Made by a program: the position numbers and the translations under genes. Positions 1-12,961 of a stretch of DNA of 64,000 nt are shown here, piece after piece. Below the pieces are notes generated by a model that had not been told where the DNA came from, ran no database searches, and worked only from the letters and a program-made list of their open reading frames with translations. Source of the stretch: Trifolium pratense (Eukaryota; Streptophyta; Magnoliopsida; Fabales; Fabaceae); the NCBI RefSeq assembly GCF_020283565.1, contig NC_060065.1:36878409-36942408 (forward strand), read 5' to 3'. Each line of letters begins with the position of its first letter. Within the stretch, counting starts at the first letter, position 1.

Positions 1-329
1 GGCAACGCCACTACCCGTGCGTATGGGTATTATACTAGTTTTTAAGTTAAAATGAGGGCACCACTATATCAAAGTGTTAGTTTTTCAGTTCGGTATAAAT
101 CTTCACCAATTTATTTTAAATGATTTGAGCAATATACTATAAAAAAGAAATTGAGTTGTTGAGATGCCATTGAGAAAATTTTCACTAACGAGGATCACTT
201 CTCTCAATCCTTCTTTTTAATAATTTTAAACAACTTTCTTCTAAAAAAAACCAACTTTATTAAAATTTTAAAAACATATTTTGATAATGATGTTTTTTCT
301 TTGTTTGAAAATAAAAGGGTGGGAATAAC

Positions 330-532
330 CAACATAGTGTGACATAAGTGGTAGATACTTGGGTCCCTTAACCATTTGGTCCTAGGATCGATTACAGGCC
401 GGTGTGTATAGAGAAGCGTTTGTTGGGAGAGGTCAACCCCTTAAATGGATTTCAGTTACCTCGAATGGATTAGTCTTTGCAGTTGCGCACGAAGGATACT
501 TTTGATTTAAAAAAAAAAAGGTGAGAGTAAAC
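330..532 (+). repeat. tRNA-derived SINE copy
   Basis: A degenerate tRNA-like head is visible: an A-box-like stretch (ATAAGTGGTAGATACTTGG) near 347-365 and a weakened B box near 386-395. It is followed by a unique tail and ends in an A-rich tract at about 510-520. The tail (GGATTAGTCTTTGCAGTTGCGC and on) recurs at about 18575-18668, which shows a dispersed family. No target duplication was resolved, so the edges are approximate. Confidence 0.55.
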
Positions 533-1802
533 ATAAGGATTTAATTATGCAAGTGTTTTCTGTTCCCTTTATGCCATAGTTTTTTTATTTGCTATGATAG
601 CTCAAATGCATCTTTTAACAACAGCTGCGGTTTTCAAACCAAATTTCTTTCTTTTTAAGACATGTAAGATGAGATGTTTATAATACCTTATGACTCTTAA
701 ATCTTTTTGAAATGATATATTATTTCTTATTTTATCAAATGTTTGCATAAATGGTATAAAATATTGTCAAACATGTTGTACAAAAAAAATAGAGAATATT
801 AACATCTAATAAAATTCGATTAAGAATTCTATATCAGATGAAAGACGACTACATATATATTTATAAGTAGATGACAATCTTCATTTTATAGGCCGATTAG
901 ATCCAACTCAATTCCTTAGAGATTTGTTATTATTGTCATAAAAATGTGGGTGATTGTTGTAAGTAGACAAAAATGATAAGTCTGATTTCTCAAGAATTTT
1001 TATGGCTTGTGTTCTGATACGCCTTTCTTGAAAGACTTTGTTAGAATCCATTATAGTTCTTTTTAAATTTGCAAGTATTTTAATGGTTCAATTTGATTTG
1101 GTGCAAAACAACATAAAGTAACCATAGCGAGCATCACTATCAATGATCGCAGCATAATGACATCAACGAGCATTTCTCACCCTCTTAAAGAGGCAACAGA
1201 CACAGTTACAAGTTCTGAAAACACAAATGTAAATAGTTTTCTAAAAGCTCAGCCAGTTTGATTGCAGTTTTAAAACCCATTTGTTATTTTTAAAAACTTG
1301 CTTTCTTTAGCCAAAACTCCATTTGATAGGAAGAAATGTAAGGCAAACATGTTAACTCAACACCAAAGCAGATTCATGGAAGAATTTTGAAAAATTACAT
1401 GATTTTTTTCACGACTCTTATACTTCCCTTTAAAATCAAAGCGATGAATTAAAATACTATTCTCAACTTCGATAATTTAAAATAAATTGTAAAGCGATGA
1501 AATAATCTAACACAACATCATTTTAACCAATGAAATTACAGCCAACCATGGATATATGTTTCCAGTAGCTAAAACAGAACCTAAACCAGCATTTGAGATG
1601 CTGCATTACATTGTCAAACAAAGTGAGCCCCGAGATTTATAATTTTCCGAGAGACTGACTTACTATTCTTCAATTAAAACATCCTAACGGTGAACTATAA
1701 ACTTCCTACAACTAGAAAACATGGAAATAGAAAACCACCGGAACTTGCATAGAGTAGTCTTTCATATTCACACCACAAACCCATAGTAAAGTCTGCATCA
1801 CT
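533..1802. other. 3' flank and 3' UTR of the 14-3-3 gene
   Basis: AT-rich DNA with no supported reading frame. The part nearest 1802 must contain the 3' untranslated region and polyadenylation site of the minus-strand 14-3-3 gene. No other gene or repeat boundary was recognised here. Confidence 0.5.
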
Positions 1803-4733
1803 TTACTGCAAAATATAACTTTGTTAAGCTAAAAGTAAAACCAGAAGACAATCTAACAGGTGGGTCAATTACGTACCTCTGCATTATCTCCTGCAGGTGC
1901 TCGAGCAGACTCCGCCTTTTGTTCATCAGCTGTAAAAAAATTATAAACTTCAGGATCCGGGAAAATAACAAATAGAAGGAACGTTAAAGCCCCAAATAGT
2001 GGACAGTACAACATTATACAGATGAGTTAAAACAACAAAATTGAACACTTCTATATTACTTTTTTATACACTGCTTTCATCTTTCAAACAAAAGATTGTG
2101 TCTTTTTTTCATAACAATGCTCAACATGTATTTTGTCTAAATAAGATTTCTTCTGAACAACAAAATCATAATAATAATAATATAGCTTCTTTTTAACAGG
2201 AATAATATAGCTAAATGACTGATTATTTCTTTATGACACAGTGGTTACATAAATTGCATGGGTATCAGCCTCAACTACAAACTTGATATACAGAACTAGC
2301 TAAATGGAAAATGATAGTTGACCAGAGCAAATCACTTATAAAAGTTCTAAGACAATAAAGTGAGTTTTCACAAAAAATAAAAGAAGTTTATTGGTACTTA
2401 CTTTACTGATAAGACAGAAAAACTAGAAAAAATTATAAAACAATTCTAATTAAAAGGAAACACTGAAGATCCAATGTCGATTTCATGAAGATATTCCATA
2501 CGTAATAGTCCCATCAAATTGCAGTTACATAAAGATAAAACCAACTGTTAACTACAAATTCAGTAACTAACTCGATCATGCCACCCCAATGCAATACACA
2601 ACCATTGACAACATAGTCACTTACAACTTTGTTTAAGTCCTTAGACCTACTAGCAGGTTATTTTGATTGCTTTTCAACAAAACCTGGCAGCCCTGGTTTT
2701 TCTTCAGTATAGTGAAGTTATTAAAATATAAATATTTTTTTAAAAAAATTTGGAGATGAATTAAGTTAAGTTTAATGGAACAAAACAAGATCGAGTTCTC
2801 TAAGCCTGGCTACTATTTCATCAATTGGATCTTGTTCTGATGATGAACAGATTAGTTGGAATTGCTATCAAGTAAGTAGGAAAAATTATTCTATTAACAA
2901 CTAACAACACATGGACAAAGAAAAAAATCTGAAATAAGCATGCTATCAACATCCTCCACAGATCAAATTAGCAAAGTTATAGATGAAAACTAATTTCTAC
3001 CTCCATCCTCAGGAATGTCAGAAGTCCACAATGTGAGGTTGTCCCTCAAAAGCTGCATGATCAGTGTGCTGTCTTTGTAAGATTCCTCATTGAGGGAATC
3101 CAACTCAGAGATTGCTACATCAAATGCTTGCTTGGCAAGGTGACAGGCCCTGAAATAGGAGAGAGTAACATGTTAAAGTTGTTTAAGGACTAACTAGCAT
3201 GAAAACATTAAAAATGAGGTGTGGAACATATTTGAGTAAGAAGGTAATATTAAACATACCTTTCTGGAGAGTTCAAGATTTCATAATAGAAGACAGAGAA
3301 GTTCAAAGCCAAACCCAGTCGGACGGGATGTGTGGGAGGTAACTCAGTCTCTGCAGCAGTAGAAGCTTCCTGCAATTATTTTCATACACGTATGATTATT
3401 AAGAATCAATACTAACATGAACATGTGTAAAAATACTCTTGAAACTCAGCAAACAACTTGGCCTTCCCTCTGCTACAAGGGAGGCTTTTCAGGTAAATAA
3501 GGTCACACCACCAAAACCAATAACAGATCAGTCTTGAGACAAAGAGAAGGTCCACATTACAACATTTCAACCTTTTAGAAGTTTTAGTCAATAATGGATG
3601 CCTGACACCTATAACCAACGTTTGAAACAGCCGTCGTATTAAGAAGAATTTCACGATTTCGTCCATTAGGGATGCTGCGTTATGGATTACAATCATCACG
3701 GTGTGAATCAATCACATACCACACAAATCTTATTTGTACTATCCATTTCCCTTGTAATTTATGTTCATATTTGTATTAAGAATGTGATCTTTATTCATTT
3801 CAATTGAAAAAAGATCCGAATTCTCTGACTATTAGCATTTTAATGGTGTTTCGTTGCGTCCGTATTATTATTATTATTATTTTTTTTTTTTTAACTATAA
3901 AAATGGTAATGGCAGCTACCTATACCGTTTTGTCTCAGCCATTTTCGCAGTAACGGACGTTTTTTAAAACCTTGCCTATAATATGATTTGATGGAATATA
4001 AAACGATCCAATCCAAACACGATTAAGTATAACAACAAGTCATTCAAGAGAAACTATACACAACGCGCGTCTCAATGTGCATACCTGATATGCTTTCAAT
4101 GACTGATCAGCGGCCTCCTTCCTGTCATCCCCACTCTTAAACTCAGCCAAATAACGGTAATAGTCGCCTTTCCTGCAAATCTCAATAAAAGATAAAGTAA
4201 AACAACCACATTTCGCGAACGAAAACAAAACAGAAAGAATAAAATAAAATCAAATAAAATAAAATCAATATGACTAACATTTTGTAGTAAAACACATTAG
4301 ATTCACCAGAAGAATGAGGAATGAGATGAGTATCAATAACAGTCATGATATCAGTACAAATATCAGACAACTCAGATTCAACTTTTTTCCTATACTCCTT
4401 AATCCGATTCACATTCGCTTCATTTCCTTTCCCTTCTTCTTTTTGTTCAATTGAGGAAAGAATCCTCCAAGAAGCTCTACGTGCTCCAACAACATTCTTA
4501 TAAGCAACTGACAACAGATTTCTCTCTTCAACAGTCAATTCAACATCAAGCTTAGCAACGTTCTTCATCGCATCAACCATTTCTAAAACGGAATAATTAA
4601 AAAAATAAGCAAAAACGGAATAATGAAAAATGAAAAGCGAAAAAGAAAATGCGAGAAGTTTGTTACCTTCGTAGCGTTCGGCTTGTTCAGCGAGTTTGGC
4701 GATGTAGACGAAGTTTTGGTTAGAGGAAGCCAT
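1803..4733 (-). CDS. 14-3-3 protein (non-epsilon type)
   Basis: 14-3-3 proteins are dimeric adaptors that bind phosphoserine and phosphothreonine motifs and steer signalling and metabolic enzymes in the cytosol and nucleus. Seven exons join in frame: 4667-4733, 4279-4582, 4085-4172, 3260-3369, 3001-3149, 1877-1929 and 1803-1805, giving 774 bases or 257 residues, the usual size. Family hallmarks are obvious: the AERYEEMVDAM dimer segment, [29 protein letters not shown], the phosphopeptide-groove [23 protein letters not shown], and the C-terminal box [12 protein letters not shown] followed by an acidic tail. Introns obey GT/AG; the largest (3370-4084) holds no gene. The stop codon TAA is alone in the last exon, right after a TTTTGCAG acceptor. 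The start is the first ATG after the TATA box. An ATG lying farther upstream in a frame that reads through intron 1 was not used. Family assignment is certain; the isoform is not. Confidence 0.97.
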
Positions 4734-4805
4734 GGCGGATCTAGAAGGTTTGTTTGATGAGAGAGGGTAGTGGTGATGATGAAGAGAGTGAGAATGAGGG
4801 TTTCG

Positions 4806-4815
4806 TTTTTTATAG
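4806..4815 (-). promoter_or_regulatory. TATA box of the 14-3-3 gene
   Basis: On the minus strand the sequence CTATAAAAAA lies about 75 bases before the start codon at 4733, followed by a CT-rich leader typical of plant 5' untranslated regions. The position suits transcription start at about 4780. Confidence 0.65.
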
Positions 4816-5229
4816 ACACGCGTTTGGAAGTGATTAGTTGGGTCCAAAAAAGGAAATATTCAATTCAAAAATGGAATATATCTTTGTCTTCTTTTATATG
4901 CTACTTTTTGCGTGATTGATTCGTTGTTTTCAAGTATATCTATAGTATTCCTAAATGGAAAATGCTTTCTTTCCAAGAAAAAATAAATGAGATGATTTGG
5001 ATTTTGAAAGGAGGTGGTGAATAATCAACATTCTAGGATAAGTTTGTTAGCATTTGTTCACATTTTTTCGATAAATGTTTTTCCATATAGAGATTAATGT
5101 TTTTTCATACGTATTGGTCGGGGATCGAACACAGGATCAAATGGTTAAAAGTCCAAATAACTTCTAACTCTATAAAATGTTGTTTTCAATACAAAATTAA
5201 TCTTTCTTTTTTTATCATTAACTAATACT

Positions 5230-5366
5230 CTGGGGACATCCCCTGAGCTTAACTTGGTTGGTAGAGACATCACATTGTATGTGTAGAAGTCGGGGTTCGA
5301 ACCCCGGACACTCCACTTATTCACCTTTAAGGTGGAATTTCTAGTCACTAGATTACTTAACCAAAA
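5230..5366 (+). repeat. SINE with perfect B box and 10-bp target duplication
   Basis: A tRNA-like head with an A box (GCTTAACTTGGTTGGTAG) and a perfect B box (GGTTCGAACCCC) is followed by a short unique tail and an A-run. It is flanked by the direct repeat AACTAATACT at 5220-5229 and 5367-5376. The same family recurs at 42843-42984 and, inverted and shortened, at about 48600-48692. The tRNA-like part does not fold into a full tRNA, so this is a retroposon, not a tRNA gene. Confidence 0.8.
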
Positions 5367-5376
5367 AACTAATACT

Positions 5377-6363
5377 TATTCGAGGACAATATTTAACATG
5401 ACTGTTTCTAAATTGAACTTTAAATGAAAAAATTGTTGTTTTACTTTATTTTTGATTTAGATTTAGATTAAAAATGATTTTCTTTTTTAATTGATACTAA
5501 TTTTTATTTATAGATGGTGCAATTTTTTACACATACACCTTTTTTTTTTATAACTAAAATTTGAATTATAAGAAGTACAAGTATACTCAGCCCTTATAAT
5601 TCGAAAATCACCATTAGATGATACTAAGACAAGTTAAGGAATTATTGTCAAAAAACAAAAAAAGACAAGTTAAGGAATTATTACATTGATCAACATATGT
5701 ATAAGAAGTATTAAGAACTAATTAAATTTTGTCAAAAATGAGTCACACATACATCTAATTAAATCATGTCAAATAGAAATATATTTGTTGAGATATTTTA
5801 AGAATTAACTTAAAGAGATACTTCATCCATTTCAAAATGAACATCGTTTTAGTCCAAAAAAATTTATTTCAAAATAAGTGTCATTTTTACTTTCCAATGC
5901 ATGTATCCAATTAAATCATGTTAAATAAACAGTGTAAAGATATTTTAGGAACAAGTGATTTAATTGAAAGCATTTTACCTTATTGGTGTATACAAATTAT
6001 ACGCAAATATATTATTCAATCACAAACCATCATTTATAAGACTTTTTAGTAATCCAACATATAATTGCTACTCAAATCCTTTTTACAATGATTTTGATGG
6101 ATAATAGTAGTATCCACATTTCTACTGTTGGCCATGCCATGGTAAAGGAAAACAGTTATCATGCATCATTCTGTTAATCATGCAGAAGCTAAAACATGAC
6201 TCACAATATTCCAAATGTTTTGGTGCTTCTTGTCTAAGCTTAGTTTTGTTTGAGTTTAGAATGGTTTCTGTGTCTATTTTCACTATTAATAATTATATGA
6301 ATCACTTTTATCTTGTTTCTTATTTTCAAATATGTACATACAAATGATGTAGTCAATATTTTT
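5377..6363. other. Intergenic, no gene seen
   Basis: AT-rich spacer between the 14-3-3 upstream region and the 3' end of the esterase gene. It contains short repeated phrases (for example CAAGTTAAGGAATTATT twice near 5631-5684) but no supported coding exon or element boundary. Confidence 0.4.
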
Positions 6364-9300
6364 TTATGATGTTGGTAAAATTGATGATGTTTCTTGCTGT
6401 TTTAAGCTATCAACAACATGTGCGACTACTCCTACACCAGCATTGTGAAGCCATTTCTTTTTCACCTGAAATCCAAGGAATACTCATGTTATAAAAACTA
6501 TATATCAGTGATATCAGAATACTTGAAAAGATTCAAAGAAATGCAGTACATGGATGTTGCTATGGGCAAAGAGAGGCCAAACTGCTGAGTGAAAGTTGAC
6601 ATCAACTTTTATCCATCCCAGTCGTTGTAATCCCTGTATCATCTCCTCTGTTTAAAATATGAAGTTGTTTTAGCAATAAGATAACAAAGTGGTTTTGATA
6701 ATAAGACAACAGTGCCTCGAAATGTAATTTAGAGTATCTGCTGTTAATTTTAATTTTTTTGTGTTAACCTCGGTTCCCGTGGAAGGGGCCCCTAGTAATC
6801 TGGAGTTTGGCTGGAAGGTAAGTAAAGTCTAACAAAAAATTAGAGCTCATTAACAGAAGGAGAGTATCTTCTGTTAATTTTAGCAATAAGTGTCTCAAAA
6901 TGTAAATTAGAGTATCTTCTATTAGTTTTGGTTATGGTATCACCTTCCATAATTTCATGAAATTCTACATTATTCTGGGAATGTTGTGCAGTCTCCTTTG
7001 CTTTCACTGCCTCAGGGGGAAATTGAGGTCCATCGGAAGGAACTGGGGGGCAGAATTTCACATCAACAACATGCTTGTATCCATCCAAAGATTGGCGTGG
7101 AGGCTGTCGACACAAATACAAAATGTTAGGTAATCTACACGCAAACATATGCCTTCTCAACTTCTATAGTTCAGGTGTTAAAACATGTCATGTCATGTTT
7201 CTGCATTGAACGACATATCTTCTTGGAATTTATAAATATGGTGGAACATTTAAAACATAAGATAAGGATAACATTGTGATATGTTAGCAGTTATGAACTT
7301 ATGAGTATATAATCATGCCAATTATTCAAAATGTGAAGACCCTGTCAACTGTTAATGGCAGAGTTCGAGGGAGAGTAGAAAAGTGCTTCAGAAATTACTG
7401 AAAAGTAATGCATTATAGTCAGGCGTTACATTACAGGAGTTCTTAATTCTCTTGGTTTTGTTCCACATTCAGGAATTCATCTACTAAATACAAATTTCAT
7501 AATCCGACTGCATGTTTATTTTGTTGTTATCCAGATATTTAATTAATAATAACTTTAATATTCAAAACCTACAACATAAAAGGAGGTAAGTAAAGAAGAA
7601 AAATAATCATATTCACCTTACCAAGTTCGACTTCCCTCCTTATGGAGGACGTGCGCCACCCAACCATATCTTTATAAGTTAAAGGAATTACACAAAATTA
7701 AGGAAGAGAGAGTCAATAAGTGTCACTAATACTCTGAAAGGATACGATCATATGATACATTAGCATAAACAACCCGGCATCTAAATGCTCCAAGCGCAGA
7801 TCTACAAAACAGAAAATGTTATAAGCACACCATTGCTTTACTGAAACAAATGAATTTGTAATCAGCAAAGAGAAATTCCTTTACTCACATGAATTTTCCA
7901 TCTTCACAGTCAGAAGCCATTCTCAAAAGAAGGGATGGTTTGTTGGGGTTATCATCAGTAAGGAATAGCTGAGTACCAGTCCGACCAATAAACAATGGAG
8001 CTATAGGTGCAACGAGCTTTTCTAGGATCGGAACACCGAATAGAAATGGAAGCTGTAAAGCATCAGTATTAAACAAAAAAAAAATCATCCCAAAGATAAA
8101 GTCAAAACCCCATTGACCTATGTAGAAAGTCTAAACATGAGATCAAGCAGTGCAAACAATGGAGATTTGTGGCAATCATGAATATCAATGATCAAATTCG
8201 ATTAAACTTGAATGATTAGGTAAAGGAAAAGAAAATGACGGATGAGAATAAATAAAGACTACTTAAGAGAAAGAAGTTTAAACTATATAGAGCCGACTCA
8301 AACAAATATTAGAGTAACATTTACACTATGTCTATGTTCAGTAACAAAACATTCGTAGGATTTCTAAGATTAAAAATTTCCGTAGATAGCACAAAAACTA
8401 AGTTAAAGCTGAAAATCATTGCATATGTTAATTGCTATAACCATTATGTAAGCTGTGAATCACCAGCATAAACCATATGTTATGTAAAGAGAAAAACAAT
8501 AATGCATTATATTTTCAGATATAAGTCGATATTATAAAAAATAAAAGCTCCATAATTTGATTTTCTGAACATACTTGTTTTTTCCCCCTTACACCAAGAT
8601 GTGGAGTTGCTAAAGTAATAAAACTCATTGGTTCCAGTCCAGCAATCATGCCTTTCGAAAAGTCTGTTCGCTGTGAATTTTCCATCACGCAATTGGCTGG
8701 ATCACTAGGTTGGCCACTATTATATGTATCGGGTGAATAGAGAAGAGCAATTGCATATCTAGCAAAGAGGCCTCCAAGAGAATGGGCCAGAAAGGATATT
8801 CGCTTCAGGCTCTTTGTCTTCTTTACAACTTGCATGACCTGTTGTGATAAAAGGAAATACTATTTTATACAACTTAATTCAAGACATACTGCATGCTATC
8901 ATTCAGAACCGATTCTGGAAGTCCAAACATTAGACACACAAATTTAAAATTTGCAGATAATACTTAAAAACTCACTTCATCAGCTAATCGCTTTCCAGCT
9001 TCATCAATCCCAGTAAATGTCTTAGTGTAAGCATTTGATGAACTTGCTGCAGAAAATATATATGAACAATTTTTCTCATCATATACAGCTTGCCAGCTTG
9101 GGCTAACTAGTGTGCAATTGATAGAAATATAAAAGGTATGAAATCATAAATAATAAAGATTTAGTTACCATAAATTAAAAAGCTTTTTCCAAGGTGCCTT
9201 TTTAACTCTTCCTCTGCATAAGTCCAGTCACTTGGACTGTGTCACAGTTAAAACATAAGTCAACTATGTGTGAGGTTAAACTCGAGAGCAAAAACAAGCA

Positions 9301-11214
9301 ATAAAAAGAGAAATGCTAGACACCCCTTGCTGTAAGAACATTGCATTAACGAAAAGAAAAATAAAATTTCCTCAATTTACGAAAGATACTGTGCATTGCT
9401 TCTGAGTTCTGACAGAGCCGATTCATCCAAATTTTCATGTTAGACATATTGATCTTCAACTAATTTAGTTTCACTGTGTATTAAGCCAAAAATCTGTTCA
9501 CACTCATGGCCTTGCTTTTTTCTAGGGAAATATCTTTTGATTGTGATAAGAGTAGGCCATGGAAAATCTATATACTCCGAACACTCCTCAAACACTTAAG
9601 TTAATCCACATGGGAACATCAGAAAAGAGCTCACGGTTTTAGATAATTAAACATATGCAGTGTAGTTAGTAAGAAAAGAATTTGAACAAGGCAACAACAC
9701 CTGCTAGTATTATTTTCCATAAAACAAGAACAGCAAAAAAAGTTACTGAAGAATGAAAGCCATCATTTATTCTCAGAGCAACTTCCAATATTGTATATAA
9801 TCATAAAAGCATTATGAATATTTACTTTTCTTTCTGCTGTCGGCTCATACTATCTTTTAACTCAAATATGAACGTAAGAATATAATATTTCAAACAACAT
9901 TACCTAGACCAGATACCATGGACAAGAACAAGGAGATGATCGGGATCATTTTTCAGATTCCCAGAGGTTCTAGCAGGAGACGTTCCCTGAGTGGTAGTAC
10001 TCATAGCTTGAGCTCTAAGGTTCTCGTGTCTTTCTCCTCTGTTTGCACCTACAAAAGTACATCTCCAGCATTAAAAAAATCAAAAGAAAAATTTAAACAT
10101 TAAAATCACATAGAGAAGAGAATGCAAGCCTAAATGGACAAATATTCTACTATCAATATCGAGAAAAAGACGGCAACTTTCTATATTTGTTCATGAATAT
10201 AAGGTCAGTCCTTAATATAAACATAAAAATAAGTATGCTAAGCATTCTCTCTCCCTTTTCCCGATCTTACTCCAGTTTCAAGAACTTCCTAAGCAACAGT
10301 TATTGCACTAACACCAATACAATAAAGGGTTTTGATTTTCAAGTGTTAACCAATTCACAAATATGAAAAAAGTGCTCATTTGATTTTCAAGTCTAATGTC
10401 ACAAGCAAGCTCTTCATCGTGAAAAAATAATCCACAAAGTACCAACTCAAATAAAATTGGGCATTTTAACATCTAAACTCAGACCGGACTGTTGGGTTTC
10501 AAGTGAGTGGTTAAGTCTCACATCAACTATAAGAGAGGTGAACCATGAACGTCTTAAGGTTTTGGATGGAGATATGGCGTCTCCTCTCTTGTTGTCATGG
10601 AGCATTGACACATTGTTTCTCCCGTGCTCCCCCGAATTGCAGTCTTTATAATAAGAGAGGTAACTCATGAGCCTAACAAGATTACACAATTGATCATGGT
10701 TTTAAAGAAATTTCTAGGACCACGATCACGACCGCAATATCAAACTTCTTTTTTTATGTCTCTACCATTACATTCAAGTTATTTTTTACCACAATTCTTC
10801 ATAAATATAAAAAATTACAAAGCAATTGCAATTTAAAACCTCAAATTGGCAACAACAACAAAAAAAAACACAACACTTTCGTCATAAATTTAGACACAAA
10901 AATGTACCAAATCACAATCAAGTTCAAATAGAGATTCTATAAATTCAATATCCCACAAACTTACCCAATTATAGAATAAATTTAAACAACAATAAAAGCT
11001 CGAGACTTTAGAACAAAAAAGTAGCCTAAAATTGAAAAAAAAAATACTAAAAAAGGATTTAATTACCAGAAAGGGAACTGAAAATGGAGTTAGGAGGAGT
11101 AGATGATGATGAAGAACAGCAAGGGGAGGATGAAGAAGAAGGTTGAGGAGATGAGCGAGAAGCAATTGGTGGAGAGTAACAACAGCGCGCATAAATCAAA
11201 GGTGCTAATGCCAT
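6364..11214 (-). CDS. Putative serine esterase/lipase, DUF676 alpha/beta-hydrolase
   Basis: Predicted hydrolase of ester or acyl-lipid bonds; the substrate is unknown. Eleven exons join in frame: 11067-11214, 9904-10048, 9169-9236, 8976-9046, 8575-8838, 7889-8052, 7746-7801, 7617-7669, 6944-7103, 6550-6647, 6364-6465 (1329 bases, 442 aa). The fold is shown by the early strand and oxyanion motif LLVLVHGIWS, the nucleophile elbow AHSLGGLFARY (GxSxG with serine), FITLATPHLG, and the strand/loop GRTGTQLFLTD. The N-terminal 50 residues are Ser/Pro/Cys-rich and low in acidic residues, compatible with an organelle transit peptide, but this is inference. Exon 8 has two possible donors; only the one ending GGTAAG keeps the frame into the next exon. 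Intron 1 (10049-11066) holds a repeat. The protein looks complete with no damage. Closest known group: the plant/fungal ROG1-like putative serine esterases. Confidence 0.9.
10480..10690. repeat. Dispersed repeat-like stretch in esterase intron 1
   Basis: A 210-base stretch beginning TGTTGGGTTTCAAGTGAG and containing AAGTCTCACATCAACTAT resembles the LTR-like ends of small non-coding plant retroelements. A second phrase (AAGAGAGGTAACTCATGAGC) near 10655 echoes AAGAGAGGTGAACCATGAAC near 10530. No matching partner LTR or target duplication was found, so the identity stays open. Confidence 0.3.
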
Positions 11215-11289
11215 ATATATGGTTTCAATTTGAAAGTGTGAAGTTTGTTGCAATGCAACTTATTAGGAAGATGACAGTAATAATGTGAA

Positions 11290-12033
11290 TAAAGAAAGCA
11301 GTGGTTGTGTCATAGGGTGGGTAAGGGTAGTGCCATGCTAAGGGTGTGTCATTGTTTAAGGGCATTCCTTTGTTTTTGGGGTGAAGCCAGGTCAGCTACT
11401 GCTAGCCAATCAAGTGATGACAGCTATGATTGAGTCCATGATTAAAGAATGTAGTTATACTCCGATGAAGTCCGATCTTGATCCGACGGTTAAGAGAATA
11501 TTTGATTTTTTTTTTTATAATTTAACATGAGTTTAAATCTGGATTGACAATCTTAAAATTGGATGGTTTCTAATCTCTGACTACATGAATGTAGATTCTT
11601 TGCGATCGTAGAAAACACAATCCACCGGTTTTATAAGTGTAGCTCAAATGATATCTATCGGGAATATTATTGGAGTGTCCGAGTCTCGAATCTCAGATTC
11701 CATGTTTCTTCACTACTCATTGTGCTTCATTACTATACTACGAAAGCATATCCTCTCTCGTTTGTTTTTCATTGGAGGGAGTAAATTTGTTATGCTAGCC
11801 ATTGATTTATTTTTTTAATAAAATAATTATCTTGTAATTGTACAAAATATGTGGTGGAGATTAAATATTACATGAGGAAATTTACAACGTAGAGAATACT
11901 ACATATTTTCTCCTAAACTATAATATAAACAAAAGTGTTTAAAGTAATACGATATATTTAGATTAAAATTTAGATCAAATATATTAATTTTTTAACTAAC
12001 TTTTATTTATATTTGAGAGTTTTAACTGTTTAT
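11290..12033. other. Intergenic upstream of the esterase gene
   Basis: Upstream region of the minus-strand esterase. At 11635-11740 there is a degenerate SINE-like phrase (GTAGCTCAAATGATATC followed by a B-box-like GAGTCTCGAATCTC). No clear TATA box and no coding exon were seen. Confidence 0.35.
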
Positions 12034-12961
12034 TACTTCTTCCGGTCTTATATATAAGGAACACTTTGGAATTTTTTTTTTTATCTTTTTTATAAGAAAC
12101 ACTCTTTAAATTTATTCTTTATTAAATAGATAATCCTTGTATACCGTTATTAAATTGTATAAAGTGAAACATATTTCAATGTTATGCATTAATTACACAA
12201 ACACATTCTCAAGGTTGGTTTTGGAATAACACATAACTTTTTAGAATTTTTATTAAAAAAATAAGTCTCTTGGTATGTGTATTTTTCTCAATGTGTTCCT
12301 TATATATAGAGGTGGAAATAGGCCAGGCCAGGCTTTGAAAGGCCTGAGCCTGGCCTACAATGCTTTTTTTAAGCCTGAGCCTGGCCTATGGCCTATTATA
12401 GGCTCTTTTTTCTGGCCTGGCCTGGCCTTTTAAAAAGCCTGGCTAGCCTGAAAGCCTATTTAAAAGCCTGTTTCACAACCTGTTTTTAATTATACTGAGC
12501 AGCCTGTTATATATTATTTGGCCTGTTTGTGAAGCTTTTTCTCTTTTAAAAAAGACAACAGCAAATCACTTCCAAATTGTAATTGCGGCAAGCAAATTGA
12601 TAAGCAAACAACCCAATACTTAAAAATTGCATATCTAGTCTGTAGATTGTCATGACATTCTTGCAAGATAATAGCAATGTCATACTTCAAAATTACATAA
12701 TTACTAAAAGAACATTAAAAAAGAAAACCAAAACTCTAGAAAGCTAAATAACATATTCATAATAGCTCCTTAGATCTAATATCTTCAATTCTAGAACCAA
12801 GTATCAAAAGCTCCTTAAACACACACTAGCAAAACACTTTTAGAGTCCAAGAGAGGTACAAAAGTGATATCAAATCTTCAAGATGATATGTGTCTCTTCT
12901 TTTTCAACCTTCAAAACAAAAAAAAATAGATATATATTGGTTATTAGACTTAAAAATACTA

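Noticed and set aside
3412..3711. 99-codon minus-strand frame
   Set aside because: It lies in the large intron of the 14-3-3 gene and shows no domain or family likeness.
5240..5310. tRNA-like sequence with perfect B box
   Set aside because: No acceptor stem or anticodon arm can be formed; flanking duplications show a SINE.
10447..10689. Overlapping frames on both strands in esterase intron 1
   Set aside because: They fall in a repeat-like stretch between two well-supported exons, with no domain likeness.
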